A DNA stretch of 59,392 nucleotides from contig UQKE01000009.1 of assembly GCA_900541555.1 (NCBI GenBank), forward strand, positions 1 to 59,392, written 5' to 3'. The notes beneath the pieces were generated by a model. The model did not search any database. It was not told where the DNA came from and saw nothing but the letters and a program-made list of their open reading frames with translations. Shown piece after piece: positions 32,059 to 40,524 of the stretch. Each line of letters opens with the position of its first letter. The first letter of the stretch is position 1. Origin of the DNA: an uncultured Porphyromonadaceae bacterium. Lineage in GTDB: Bacteria > Bacteroidota > Bacteroidia > Bacteroidales > Muribaculaceae. Position numbers and translations under genes: made by a program.

Positions 32059-33083
32059 GGCTTGTTTGTGGATTGTTGCAAAATTAGGTTGATTTCGTCG
32101 AGCTCTTCCGGCGTGAATGCCGTGTTGCGGAGCGCTCCGATGCTGTCTTTCAGCTGATCTGTCGTGCGTGGGCCGATGATGACCGACGTGACCGATTGGT
32201 TTGCCAAAAGCCAAGCTGTGGCCATTTGAGCCAGCGTTTGTCCGCGTCGCTGTGCCATGCGATTGAGCGCGGCCACTTTTTGCAAGACCTCCGGAGCGAC
32301 ATCGTCGGGTTTCAAGTAGTGTCCTTTCCCGACACGCGAGTCGGCGGGAATGCCGTTGAGGTATTTATCGGTCAGGATGCCTTGTGCAATCGGGCAAAAT
32401 GCGGTGAAGCCTATTCCTTGCGCGTTGAGCGTGTCGAGCATGTTGGTTTCCACGTTGCGGTAAAGCAAGTTGTACTTGCCTTGGTAGATGAGACAATGGA
32501 TATTGTTGTCTTGCAGGTATTTGACGGCATAAAGGAGCTTGTCGACAGGATAGTTGGATAACCCGACGTAAAGTGCTTTGCCTTGCCTTACGATGTCGGC
32601 CAATGCTTGCATTGTTTCGTCCAATGGCGTGTGCTCGTCGTAGCGGTGGGAATAGAAAATATCGACATAGTCGAGATTCATGCGTTGCAACGATTCGTCG
32701 ATGCTGGTCATTAGCATTTTTCGGGAAGAGCCGCGCCCGTAGGGGCCTTCCCACATGTTGTTGCCGGCTTTTGTGGTGACGATTATTTCGTGGCGGTGAG
32801 GCCGCAGATTGTCGTGGAATACACGGCCGAATGTTTCTTCGGCTGCGCCGAAAGGAGGGCCGTAGTTGTTGGCGAGGTCAAAGCATGTGATGCCTTGGTC
32901 GAAAGCGTAAAGGATGCGTTCGCGTGAACTTTCCATCGGGTCGATTCCGCCAAAGTTCCACCAAAATCCCAAAGAGAATGCCGGCATTTGGATGCCGGAA
33001 TTTCCGCATTTTCGATATTCCATCCGTCCGTCGTAACGCTCAGGATTCGGACAATAGCGTGTTGGAAAAGTAGGAGCAGCCAT
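32055..33083 (-). CDS. Aldo/keto reductase, YghZ-like
   Basis: A 342-residue NADPH-dependent oxidoreductase with an (alpha/beta)8 barrel. The tetrad is visible: Asp in CFDLANNYG, Tyr in the same motif, Lys in IVTTKAGNNMW and His in IFYSHRYDEHTP. GPPFGAAEETFGRVF and LYVGLSNYPVDKL match the YghZ/potassium-channel-beta-like group, which reduces aldehydes such as L-glyceraldehyde 3-phosphate or methylglyoxal. It is 5 bp downstream of argH and overlaps the Rieske-like gene. The physiological substrate is unknown. Confidence 0.9.
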   Translation of the reverse strand: MAAPTFPTRYCPNPERYDGRMEYRKCGNSGIQMPAFSLGFWWNFGGIDPMESSRERILYAFDQGITCFDLANNYGPPFGAAEETFGRVFHDNLRPHRHEIIVTTKAGNNMWEGPYGRGSSRKMLMTSIDESLQRMNLDYVDIFYSHRYDEHTPLDETMQALADIVRQGKALYVGLSNYPVDKLLYAVKYLQDNNIHCLIYQGKYNLLYRNVETNMLDTLNAQGIGFTAFCPIAQGILTDKYLNGIPADSRVGKGHYLKPDDVAPEVLQKVAALNRMAQRRGQTLAQMATAWLLANQSVTSVIIGPRTTDQLKDSIGALRNTAFTPEELDEINLILQQSTNKP

Positions 33084-33088
33084 AGTGG

Positions 33089-34435
33089 TTATTGGTTAGT
33101 TTGCAGGAGTTGGTCGATGGCGCGATGGTAGTCGTCGAAATGGAATTCCGACATGGTGCGGTCGAACAAGGCGGCTATGCGGTCGTTGCATAGGTTTCCG
33201 ATAGAGCCTTCGTGGGTGTGGCGCACGGATTTGACAGGCTCGAATTGGCCCGATTCTATTTCCAGCCCCACTTTCTTGTATGCGTCGCGGAAAGGGATGC
33301 CGCTTTGCGTCAGCCGGTTCACTTCTTCTACGGAAAACATGTAGCGGTAGCGTTTGTCGTCGGCAATGCCGGTGTTGATTTCGATTTCCGACAGCATGGC
33401 TTCCGCCATGTCGAGAATTGAAATGATTTCGTCGAAAGCCGGAAGAAACGATTCTTTGATGAGCTGCATGTCGCGGAAATAGCCGGATGGCAGGTTGTTG
33501 AGGATTAGGGTTATTTCCGTCGGGAGCGATTGCAGGCGGTTGCATTTCGCGCGAGTCAGTTCGAACACGTCGGGATTTTTCTTGTGGGGCATGATCGACG
33601 ATCCTGTGGTGTATTTGTCGGGTAATTTGACGAATCCGAAATTTTGCGAATTGTACAGGCACACGTCGAATGCCATTCGCGAAACGGTGGCAGCGATCCC
33701 GGCCAACGCTTGCGCGACGATGCGTTCGGTTTTTCCGCGCCCCATTTGGGCATAGACCACGTTGTAGTTCATCGATTCGAATCCGAGCAGGCGTGTCGTC
33801 ATCTCGCGGTCGAGCGGAAACGACGAGCCGTATCCGGCAGCAGAGCCGAGCGGGTTGCGGTTGGCAATGCGATAGGCGGAAAGCAGGACGGTCAAGTCGT
33901 CGGCAAGGCTTTCGGCATACGCGCCAAACCACAAGCCGAACGACGACGGCATGGCCACTTGCAAATGCGTGTAGCCCGGCATCAGGACGTCTTTGTATCG
34001 GTCGCTTTGCCGGAGCAGCGTGTGGAACAAGCGTTCCACGGATTGGGCCACCGCTTCGATTTCGGAGCGGATGAACAGTTTCAAGTCGACGAGCACTTGG
34101 TCGTTGCGCGAACGTCCCGAATGGATTTTTTTGCCGACATCTCCCAAACGCCGCGTCAGCAGCAGTTCCACTTGCGAGTGGACGTCTTCCACGCCATCTT
34201 CGATGGCAAACGCGCCGCGGCGGATGTCGCCATAGATTTTCTTCAATTCGTCGAGCAGGATTGCCAATTCGCTTTTTTCAAGCAGCCCGATGCTTTCAAG
34301 CATCGTGATGTGTGCCATGGAGCCGAGCACGTCGTAAGGAGCCAGATACATGTCCATTTCGCGGTCGCGGCCTACGGTGTAGCGCTCCACGTCGCGATCG
34401 ACAGTTACGGATTTTTCCCAAAGTTTTGTTGCCAT
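33089..34435 (-). CDS. argH: Argininosuccinate lyase
   Basis: A 448-residue enzyme that splits argininosuccinate to arginine and fumarate, the last step of the pathway begun at 17.7-22.4 kb. The fumarase/aspartase signature GSSIMPHKKNPDVFELTRAK contains the flexible catalytic-serine loop. SGRSRNDQVLVDLKLFI and MPGYTHLQVAMPSSFGLW are also complete. A -7 box TAACTTTG lies 23 bp upstream. It heads a three-gene minus-strand run with the aldo/keto reductase and the Rieske-like lipoprotein. Confidence 0.97.
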   Translation of the reverse strand: MATKLWEKSVTVDRDVERYTVGRDREMDMYLAPYDVLGSMAHITMLESIGLLEKSELAILLDELKKIYGDIRRGAFAIEDGVEDVHSQVELLLTRRLGDVGKKIHSGRSRNDQVLVDLKLFIRSEIEAVAQSVERLFHTLLRQSDRYKDVLMPGYTHLQVAMPSSFGLWFGAYAESLADDLTVLLSAYRIANRNPLGSAAGYGSSFPLDREMTTRLLGFESMNYNVVYAQMGRGKTERIVAQALAGIAATVSRMAFDVCLYNSQNFGFVKLPDKYTTGSSIMPHKKNPDVFELTRAKCNRLQSLPTEITLILNNLPSGYFRDMQLIKESFLPAFDEIISILDMAEAMLSEIEINTGIADDKRYRYMFSVEEVNRLTQSGIPFRDAYKKVGLEIESGQFEPVKSVRHTHEGSIGNLCNDRIAALFDRTMSEFHFDDYHRAIDQLLQTNQ

Positions 34436-34457
34436 TCTGTTCGCGTATTTGTGCAGG

Positions 34458-34465
34458 CAAAGTTA
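34458..34465 (-). promoter_or_regulatory. -7 box of the argH promoter
   Basis: TAACTTTG on the minus strand, 22 bp before the argH ATG, fits TAnnTTTG. No ARG-box-like palindrome was seen beside it, unlike at argR. Confidence 0.55.
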
Positions 34466-34546
34466 GAAGAAAAAAATTATATGAGAAAAACTTCGTTGTT
34501 CGGCAGAGAATTGCTTACTTTGTGCTATCAAAAAAACAATTGCATA

Positions 34547-35989
34547 ATGGATAAATTCTTTCTTAGGGCATGCGCAGTGGCATGCTTGATGATGTTTTCG
34601 GCATTTTCTCTCTATTCTTGCGGGGGAGAAGACGAACCGGGTCCCGACCCGACGAAAAAGACCGGCAAGGACTTGCAGGCTATATCGATAACTTCTTCTG
34701 AAAATGAGGGGCTTGCGGAAAATTCGATTGGTGTGATTTCGGGAAACCTCGTGTATTTGACGGTACCGGACAATGTGGCAGGACAGAAATTGGTGCCGAC
34801 TATTTCCATTTCCGAAGGCGCAGTAGCGGCAATCGACGGCGTGACGTTGGAAAAGGGCATGGCTGTGGATTTGCTTGACGCCCAGAATTTGGTCGTTACG
34901 GCCGAGGATGGCAGCACCAAGACGTATGCCATGTTGGTGAAAACCGGCAACCCGAAAATGGATGCGTTGGTGTATAAATTCATGACCGATTATTCCATTC
35001 CTGCCATCGCATTGACGATTTGCAAGGATGAAGAAGTGGTTTATTCGTGCGGTTACGGCTATGGCGACGGGACTGCGCGCGATCGCGCCACCGACAAGCA
35101 TCTTTTCCGTCTTGCCAGCTTGTCGAAGCAATTCACGTCGGCAGCGATCATGAAACTGGTCGAGGAAGGGCGCTTGTCGCTTTCTTCTCGCGTGTTTGGG
35201 AAAGGCGGCGTGCTCGAAGAGGAATTTGGCGCAGATATAACCGGACTGCCGGCGGCCGTCACGGTGCAAGATTTGTTGCAACATGCCAGCGGATGGATCA
35301 GCGATCCGGAAGACCCGATGTTCCCCGGACTTTCCAATTCGCCGTATTGGGGCATGACGACGAAAGAGCGAATCGACTATGTGCTGCACAACGTGGCGCA
35401 AACGTCGACGCCGGGCCAGTCGTACTCATATTATAATTTGGGATATGGAATGCTTGGCATGGTCATCGAAAAAGTGTCGGGAATGGATTATGAATCGTAT
35501 TTGAAAGAAAATATCTGGGGGCCGGCCGGAATTACCGATATGCACGTTGGCGGCGACCTCGCGCATCGCCGCGAAAATGAGGTGATCTACACTTCTCAGG
35601 ATGGCGGCGACGGCTATAGCAACGACATGGAGATGCTGAAAGCGGCGGGGGGATTGATCGGTTCGAGCAGCGAATTGGCGAGATTCCTTTGCAGCATGGA
35701 CTATGGGACGAAGGTGCCCGACATTTTGAAGCCGGAAACGCTCGATTTGATCTACACGCCGTCGAGGGCAAACAATCAATACGGTTTGGGTTGGAATTTG
35801 AACCATACGATTTTCACCGATTGGCGAGGCTATCATTCCGGAGCATTGGCCGGAACGGCAACCATGTGGAGCGTGGGCAACAATGGCGTGAACGGCGTGT
35901 TGCTGTGCAACTCTCGTTCGTTCACCAAGCCGAATTTTGACACCGACATGTATGTGTTGCTTCACGATTTGGAGCAATTCTATAAATAG
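34547..35989 (+). CDS. Lipoprotein serine hydrolase (class C beta-lactamase family)
   Basis: A 480-residue protein. The lipobox YSC is followed by GGEDEPGPDP, an acidic surface-export-type tail after Cys 23. Residues 40-135 form a DUF5018-like beta domain (LQAISITSSENEGLAENSIG ... GSTKTYAMLVKTG). The rest is a beta-lactamase/D-aminopeptidase-like domain: catalytic Ser and Lys in RLASLSKQFTSA, Tyr in SYYNLGYGMLGMV, and HSG in YHSGALAGTATM. Likely substrates are peptides or esters at the surface rather than antibiotics. The longer in-frame opening upstream is antisense to argH and is rejected. Confidence 0.88.
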   Translation: MDKFFLRACAVACLMMFSAFSLYSCGGEDEPGPDPTKKTGKDLQAISITSSENEGLAENSIGVISGNLVYLTVPDNVAGQKLVPTISISEGAVAAIDGVTLEKGMAVDLLDAQNLVVTAEDGSTKTYAMLVKTGNPKMDALVYKFMTDYSIPAIALTICKDEEVVYSCGYGYGDGTARDRATDKHLFRLASLSKQFTSAAIMKLVEEGRLSLSSRVFGKGGVLEEEFGADITGLPAAVTVQDLLQHASGWISDPEDPMFPGLSNSPYWGMTTKERIDYVLHNVAQTSTPGQSYSYYNLGYGMLGMVIEKVSGMDYESYLKENIWGPAGITDMHVGGDLAHRRENEVIYTSQDGGDGYSNDMEMLKAAGGLIGSSSELARFLCSMDYGTKVPDILKPETLDLIYTPSRANNQYGLGWNLNHTIFTDWRGYHSGALAGTATMWSVGNNGVNGVLLCNSRSFTKPNFDTDMYVLLHDLEQFYK

Positions 35990-36005
35990 TCGCTTTTTTT
36001 GGTTG

Positions 36006-36047
36006 GGCTGGGCATTCGTGATTTTGCGGATGCCCGGCCTTGTTTTT
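36006..36047 (+). terminator. Rho-independent terminator after the serine hydrolase gene
   Basis: A 10-bp stem GGCTGGGCAT/ATGCCCGGCC (36006-36015 with 36030-36039, one wobble) is followed by TTGTTTTTG. Confidence 0.85.
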
Positions 36048-36112
36048 GCGAGGCGCATTTGGGTGCAATTCGGCAAAAGCGATAGAAAAACTGACGAAAA
36101 AAATCTTGCTGT

Positions 36113-36144
36113 TTTGCAGAATCAAGGAAAAGTTGCTACTTTTG
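36113..36144 (+). promoter_or_regulatory. tRNA-Lys promoter
   Basis: TTTG (36113-36116) and TACTTTTG (36137-36144) are separated by 20 bp, a consensus Bacteroidetes promoter, 27 bp before the tRNA. Confidence 0.8.
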
Positions 36145-36171
36145 CAACCGAATTCGTGGAAACACGCGTGC

Positions 36172-36244
36172 GACTCCGTAGCTCAGTTGGTAGAGCAAAT
36201 GACTCTTAATCATTGGGTCGAGGGTTCGAGCCCCTCCGGGGTCA
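36172..36244 (+). tRNA. tRNA-Lys (anticodon CUU)
   Basis: A 73-nt cloverleaf: acceptor GACTCCG/CGGGGTC with one G-T pair, D arm GCTC..GAGC, anticodon stem AATGA/TCATT with loop CTCTTAA (anticodon CTT at 36205-36207), T arm GAGGG-TTCGAGC-CCCTC, discriminator A. No CCA is encoded, normal for Bacteroidetes. It decodes AAG. It is single, with its own promoter and terminator. Confidence 0.97.
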
Positions 36245-36256
36245 CATTGAAAGTCA

Positions 36257-36289
36257 AGCAGTTAACTAATCGGTTAGCTGCTTTTTTTC
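36257..36289 (+). terminator. tRNA-Lys terminator
   Basis: Stem AGCAG-T-TAAC / GTTA-G-CTGCT (36257-36266 with 36273-36282, one wobble) is followed by a T-tract, 12 bp after the tRNA. Confidence 0.8.
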
Positions 36290-36519
36290 TTTGTGTTGTC
36301 GCGATTTTCGGCTAAAACGACACAGAAAATGCACTTTGTTTTCTCCAATGTTTTAACCGGAAATGATAACAATAGAGGGACTTGTTCCGAATGTATGGAT
36401 ATGCATTTTTTATTATGCTTGCATCCTTAAAATCATTGAATGCTTTTTTGTTAGGGCGGGTAGCGGAAATGTAATGATTTTTTAATGCGGGCAACATGCG
36501 TTTTTGCGAGGGATGATGT

Positions 36520-36527
36520 TAAATTTG
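36520..36527 (+). promoter_or_regulatory. -7 box before the first BspA-like gene of this cluster
   Basis: TAAATTTG at 36520-36527, 28 bp before the ATG at 36556. The 230 bp between the tRNA terminator and this box are AT-rich with no other feature recognised. Confidence 0.5.
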
Positions 36528-36555
36528 CATGTTGAAATCAAAGGAGGAAAAGGAT

Positions 36556-37680
36556 ATGAAGAAATTTATTTTTGCCGTTCTGCCGTTTGTCGGGATGGCG
36601 TCGATAAACGGCATGGCCCAGAGTTTTGAAAGCGAAGGCTTGTATTATAATATCATAGGAGAGGGAGAAGTGGAAGTGGTCGCGCCTCCGAAGGATTCCG
36701 GGGCGACGTATGAAGGCGTGGTGTGCATTCCGGAGAGGGTCGAGCATGGGGACGCGACGTATGCAGTCGTGCGAATCGGCGATTCCGCGTTCAAAGATAC
36801 GGACGTGACAGACGTTCAGATTCCAAACACCGTTTCTTCTCTTGGCAATGGCGTGTTTGATTCGGCTTTGCGTCTGGCCAACGTCACGTTGCCTATGGGC
36901 ATCACGTCGGTTCCGGCGGCGATGTTTGAAAAAACGGCCATCAAGGCGGTTGCCATTCCCGATGGCGTGACGCTTGTGGGCGAAGGAGCGTTCCAGACGT
37001 GTGAGTCGCTGGAATCGGTGTTTCTTCCGTCCACTTTGCAGAAGATAGAGGCATACGGGTTTAATGGATGCCAGCAATTGCGTGAGATATACTGCTTGGC
37101 GGCGACTCCGCCGGAAGCTACGGGTTGGGCTATTTTCTTGGGCTTGTCGGGCATCGATTTGCTTGTTCCCGAAGAATCGATGGACGAATATGGCGAAGCG
37201 ACGCCGTGGAGCGATTCGGAGACGTTCACCATCTATCCTCCGGAATCGGTCGAAATATCATTGCCGGCATCGACTGACCATGGAGATTGGGTGGCGCTGC
37301 CGCTTGGGATGAATTTTGCCTATAAAATTTACGATGGCAGCAAATTGGTTGCCGTGACGGCTGCCGATTCCTATTGGGTGCGCAAGCCGCAAGGGAGGAA
37401 GACCTATACGGTAGTCCCGACTAATTATTTTTATGATTCGCCCGCCACTGTCTATGAAGTGGGCATGTCGGCTGTGGAAGACGTTTCGGCGGAAACAGCG
37501 GTTGTCTCGGCGAAGAATGGGCGAATTGTGGTCGATGGTTTTGACGGAAATGGCGTAGTGGAAGTTTTCGGAGTGAGCGGCCAGCTTGTTTACAGCGGGA
37601 CGGACACTGCGATCAGCGTGCCGGCAAGGGGCATCTACATCGTGCGCGTGGCAGGGCAGACGTTTAAGGTGGCTTTGTAG
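36556..37680 (+). CDS. BspA-type LRR protein with T9SS tail
   Basis: A 374-residue secreted protein. After the signal peptide (MKKFIFAVLPFVGMASINGM) come about seven BspA LRR units (residues 55-200; e.g. VQIPNTVSSLGNGVFDSALR, LPSTLQKIEAYGFNGCQQLR). A beta-rich spacer and a C-terminal sorting module follow (VEVFGVSGQLVYSGTDTAIS then VPARGIYIVRVAGQTFKVAL). The start is preceded by AAGGAGGAAAAGG, an unusually good Shine-Dalgarno for this group. The last 120 bp are 94 percent identical to the end of the next LRR gene although the rest differs. Confidence 0.86.
   Translation: MKKFIFAVLPFVGMASINGMAQSFESEGLYYNIIGEGEVEVVAPPKDSGATYEGVVCIPERVEHGDATYAVVRIGDSAFKDTDVTDVQIPNTVSSLGNGVFDSALRLANVTLPMGITSVPAAMFEKTAIKAVAIPDGVTLVGEGAFQTCESLESVFLPSTLQKIEAYGFNGCQQLREIYCLAATPPEATGWAIFLGLSGIDLLVPEESMDEYGEATPWSDSETFTIYPPESVEISLPASTDHGDWVALPLGMNFAYKIYDGSKLVAVTAADSYWVRKPQGRKTYTVVPTNYFYDSPATVYEVGMSAVEDVSAETAVVSAKNGRIVVDGFDGNGVVEVFGVSGQLVYSGTDTAISVPARGIYIVRVAGQTFKVAL
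37561..37680 (+). repeat. Shared T9SS tail module, copy 1
   Basis: These 120 bp align without gaps to 39949-40068 with 7 mismatches; 67 bp (37593-37659) are identical. Most mismatches are silent. Sequence immediately upstream is unrelated, so the similarity has a sharp edge inside the coding region. Confidence 0.9.
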
Positions 37681-38019
37681 TGCAATCGTTTGAAACAGGG
37701 GAAACGGCATCTAAGGCTTGCTGGCTTTGGGTGCTGTGTTTTATATAAGGCATTCGTCATGCCGCTTAGCAATGTTAAACGACTAATGGCTGCAAGTAAT
37801 TTGAATAATGTGAAAAAGATTTGTTTTTTGCGGATTTATTTGTAAAATTGCAATACTATTATAAGAATGGCAAAACGGTTGACCTTTTTAATTGATTGGC
37901 TATGGAAACGAAAGAGAATGTTAATGCAAATTGCATGTATCGGCAAATGATAACCATTGATAGCGTGTCGGTTTCCGGATTTAAATGGGTAGAAGAATGA
38001 AAATTAAAAATAATTAGCT
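37681..38019. other. AT-rich gap between the two LRR genes
   Basis: 339 bp without a gene. A weak GGCAT/ATGCC hairpin occurs at about 37751-37776. No consensus TAnnTTTG box was recognised close to the next ATG. Base composition is AT-rich, like the body of the following LRR gene. Confidence 0.6.
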
Positions 38020-40068
38020 ATGAAACGGATATTTAAAGTTATTGCTGCTGTTTGGGCTTTGACATTTTTTAATGTGGGGATAGCCCAAGGTCAGACGCTT
38101 GTGGATCTTACCATCCATCTTGAAAAGGACACATGGCTTTCCGACCTTTCTCCGGAAAGAACCGAAGTGGTTGGAAAACTTAAATTGACAGGTTATGTCA
38201 AAGGTGCAGATATTTACTATCTGGGTCATAATTATTATAATCTTGGAGAACTTGATTTAAGCGAAGCAACGTTTTTTAAATTAGATGGAGATGAGAACGA
38301 AGGCAATCTTTACGCGTCGATAGTAGTGAGCAGGCCTGGTCGTTTTGACGTGGATAGGCCATATATTGTAGAAAAGTTTTATTTGGAGGATGAAACAACT
38401 GTTAGTTATGGCATGTTCCGCTCGGTATTACAAGATAAAGATTGTGACTATGGGGATAATGTTGTTTTTGCCAGATTGAAAAAATTAATATTGCCGGATA
38501 ATATAACTACTATAGAAACGTATGGAATTGGTCCGGGCATAACAATTGAATTTCGAAACAATCCGAATTTTGTGGCACGTGATGGATTGTTATTGAGCAA
38601 AGACGAAACAGAACTTATCGCAATCGGAAATGTGGAATCGTGTGTAGTGCCGTCGACAGTGAAAGAAATACCGGACAGTATCTTTAATCATGATCATCTT
38701 CCACGCGTGATCCCGATCCTTAAACGAATCGATATTCCGGCATCGATTGAGCGAATTGGCGTTGATGCATTTCGGAAATGTAGCACCTTATCGACTGTCA
38801 CGTTTACCAATAATGGCACCAAAGCGGCATCATTGGACATTTGCAGCGATGCTTTCAGGGATTGCGCTATTGAGTCGTTGCAATTGCCGGATAATATAAG
38901 GGACATAGGAGGAAAGTCGTTTTATGGTAATGCGGCAATGCAATCGGCAATTATCAAGAGTGCTGTTTGTATCGGAGATAGCGCTTTTTATGGCAATTCG
39001 TTGACATCTTTGCTGTTGCCGGATAAAAAGTTTGAAAGGATAGGCATCAAGGCATTTTATGGCAGTGTGATAAATTCATTGTCGTTGTCCGCCAAAGAAA
39101 TTGGCGATAGTGCTTTTTATGATGTAGTTCATGGCACGGTGTCGATTTCGGCAGATGTCGAAAAAATCGGCAAAGATGCTTTATTTTCTACAGAATTGGA
39201 AGCGATTAATGTCGATTCGGGCAACCTCAATTATTCGTCGGAAGATGGCGTGCTCTACAACAAGGAGAAGAGCGTGTTGTATGTTTATCCTTGTGCAAAA
39301 GGCGGCAGTTATGTAGCTCCGGTGTCTTTGTTGGAAATAATGCCCTATGCATTTTATCTGAGTAATTGCGAAAGCGTTTCGCTTCCGAATGTGAAAACGG
39401 TTGGGGAATCAGCATTTGAGAAAAGTTCGTTGATTTCAGCTGATTTGCCAAAAGCAGAAACTATAGGGGCTAATGCTTTTTATGGCAATGAGAATTTGAA
39501 AACTCTTTCTATCCCCTTGGTGACCCAATTGCCGGATTATGCCTTAGCAGAAACTTCTTCGTTGGAGAGCCTTGATATGAAGAATGTGGTTTCTGCCGGC
39601 GACTTTGGCCGGTGCGGACTTGAAACGTTGGTTTTGGGAGAAAAATTCCTTTCAGGAGTTTTTGATTATTTTCCGAATCTCAGAACGATATATTCTTATA
39701 ATCCGGTCGCTCCAACCGATGTGGATTTTGGATTTATTTATCCTTTTGGCGATACTCCATATGAGGAGGTGACAGTGTACGTTCCAAAAGGTTCGTTTAC
39801 TTCTTATTACCTGACAAATGCGTGGGGGAGGGTTAAAGAAATTATTGAGATGGATGATGGCGCGGTGTCTGAGTTGGCCAACGAGGAAGTAAAAGTGTAC
39901 TCGGAAAATGGCAAAGTGATGATTGACGGATGCGGCGATGCTCGGATAGAAGTTTACGGAGTGAGTGGCCAGCTTGTTTTCAGCGGGACGGACACTGCGA
40001 TCAGCGTGCCGGCAAGGGGCATCTACATCGTGCGCGTGGCAGGGCAGGCGTTCAAGGTGGCCTTGTAA
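38020..40068 (+). CDS. Large BspA-type LRR protein with T9SS tail
   Basis: A 682-residue secreted protein with signal peptide (MKRIFKVIAAVWALTFFNVG). From about residue 150 to 560 it is an array of BspA LRR units (e.g. IKRIDIPASIERIGVDAFRK-like, LQLPDNIRDIGGKSFYGNAA, VSLPNVKTVGESAFEKSSLI). The C-terminus (IEVYGVSGQLVFSGTDTAIS then VPARGIYIVRVAGQAFKVAL) is almost the same as in the preceding gene. The body is AT-richer than the tail, which suggests that the tail DNA was exchanged recently. Surface adhesion is likely. Confidence 0.86.
   Translation: MKRIFKVIAAVWALTFFNVGIAQGQTLVDLTIHLEKDTWLSDLSPERTEVVGKLKLTGYVKGADIYYLGHNYYNLGELDLSEATFFKLDGDENEGNLYASIVVSRPGRFDVDRPYIVEKFYLEDETTVSYGMFRSVLQDKDCDYGDNVVFARLKKLILPDNITTIETYGIGPGITIEFRNNPNFVARDGLLLSKDETELIAIGNVESCVVPSTVKEIPDSIFNHDHLPRVIPILKRIDIPASIERIGVDAFRKCSTLSTVTFTNNGTKAASLDICSDAFRDCAIESLQLPDNIRDIGGKSFYGNAAMQSAIIKSAVCIGDSAFYGNSLTSLLLPDKKFERIGIKAFYGSVINSLSLSAKEIGDSAFYDVVHGTVSISADVEKIGKDALFSTELEAINVDSGNLNYSSEDGVLYNKEKSVLYVYPCAKGGSYVAPVSLLEIMPYAFYLSNCESVSLPNVKTVGESAFEKSSLISADLPKAETIGANAFYGNENLKTLSIPLVTQLPDYALAETSSLESLDMKNVVSAGDFGRCGLETLVLGEKFLSGVFDYFPNLRTIYSYNPVAPTDVDFGFIYPFGDTPYEEVTVYVPKGSFTSYYLTNAWGRVKEIIEMDDGAVSELANEEVKVYSENGKVMIDGCGDARIEVYGVSGQLVFSGTDTAISVPARGIYIVRVAGQAFKVAL
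39949..40068 (+). repeat. Shared T9SS tail module, copy 2
   Basis: This partner of 37561-37680 (113 of 120 bp identical) is in the same orientation 2.4 kb away. Direct repeats of this size could recombine and delete or fuse the intervening LRR gene. Confidence 0.9.
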
Positions 40069-40092
40069 AATTGAAATATGCATAAACGTATG

Positions 40093-40126
40093 GCATCCGG
40101 CTTATCGGTCGGATGCTGTTTTTTTA
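40093..40126 (+). terminator. Rho-independent terminator after the second LRR gene
   Basis: Stem GCATCCG/CGGATGC (40093-40099 with 40110-40116) is followed by TGTTTTTTT. Confidence 0.85.
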
Positions 40127-40196
40127 TTAAGAAATTCGTCATGTCACGATTTCGGCAGTCGGGAAAAGTAAAAAACTGTGGAGTTGGGGCAAGCGC

Positions 40197-40316
40197 GCAA
40201 TGTTTCTCCTCTGCCACGCGGAGCGCGGATAGGGGGAGAAAAAGTTTTTCCGTAGGAAAAACAGAGGGGGTGTAATGGTTTAGGGTTGAGGGTTTATGGT
40301 TGAGAGTGTCATTTTT
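40197..40316. repeat. MITE-like element, partial copy C
   Basis: It starts GCAATGTTTCTCCTCTGCC and contains CGCGGAGCGCGGATAGGGG, matching one end of copies A and B. It then diverges into an AAAAAGTTTTTCC palindrome, AGAGGGGGTG and the GGTTTAGGGTTGAGGG low-complexity core. The other end is absent. Confidence 0.6.
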
Positions 40317-40321
40317 TTATA

Positions 40322-40397
40322 TAAAATGAGCTGCATCTTGGCATAATCGCCTAAACAAGCTTGGCGCTTCTGCACTCGATTTGCATCATTTTTGCGG
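40322..40397 (+). repeat. Orphan promoter-type palindromic repeat
   Basis: One unit (GAGCTGCATCTTGGCATAAT ... CTAAACAAGCTTGGCGCTTC ... CTCGATTTGC) matches the 75-bp units at 54.3 and 57.7 kb. Its -7 box is degenerate (TCATTTTTG), and no plus-strand gene follows, so it is probably a decaying copy. Confidence 0.75.
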
Positions 40398-40524
40398 AAA
40401 ATAATCTTTGCGGATTATGTCGGCATCCCTGCCCGCGCGGAACACGGACTTCTTCTATTTGCTTCGCGAATAGTGGAAAATGTGTAAATGTATTTGCTTG
40501 TCTTTCAATAGCCAATGAAATGGG

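Larger units (their letters stand above)
40069..40524. other. Convergent gap with terminator and two repeat families
   Basis: It holds a terminator (40093-40126), a half copy of the MITE-like element (40197-40316) including telomere-like GGTTTAGGGTTGAGGG, and one orphan promoter-type palindromic repeat (40322-40397). The last 125 bp before the tonB stop show nothing else. Confidence 0.7.

Noticed and set aside
33644..34546. Long N-terminal extension of the serine-hydrolase frame
   Set aside because: It lies antisense to argH. The lipoprotein signal peptide begins at 34547.
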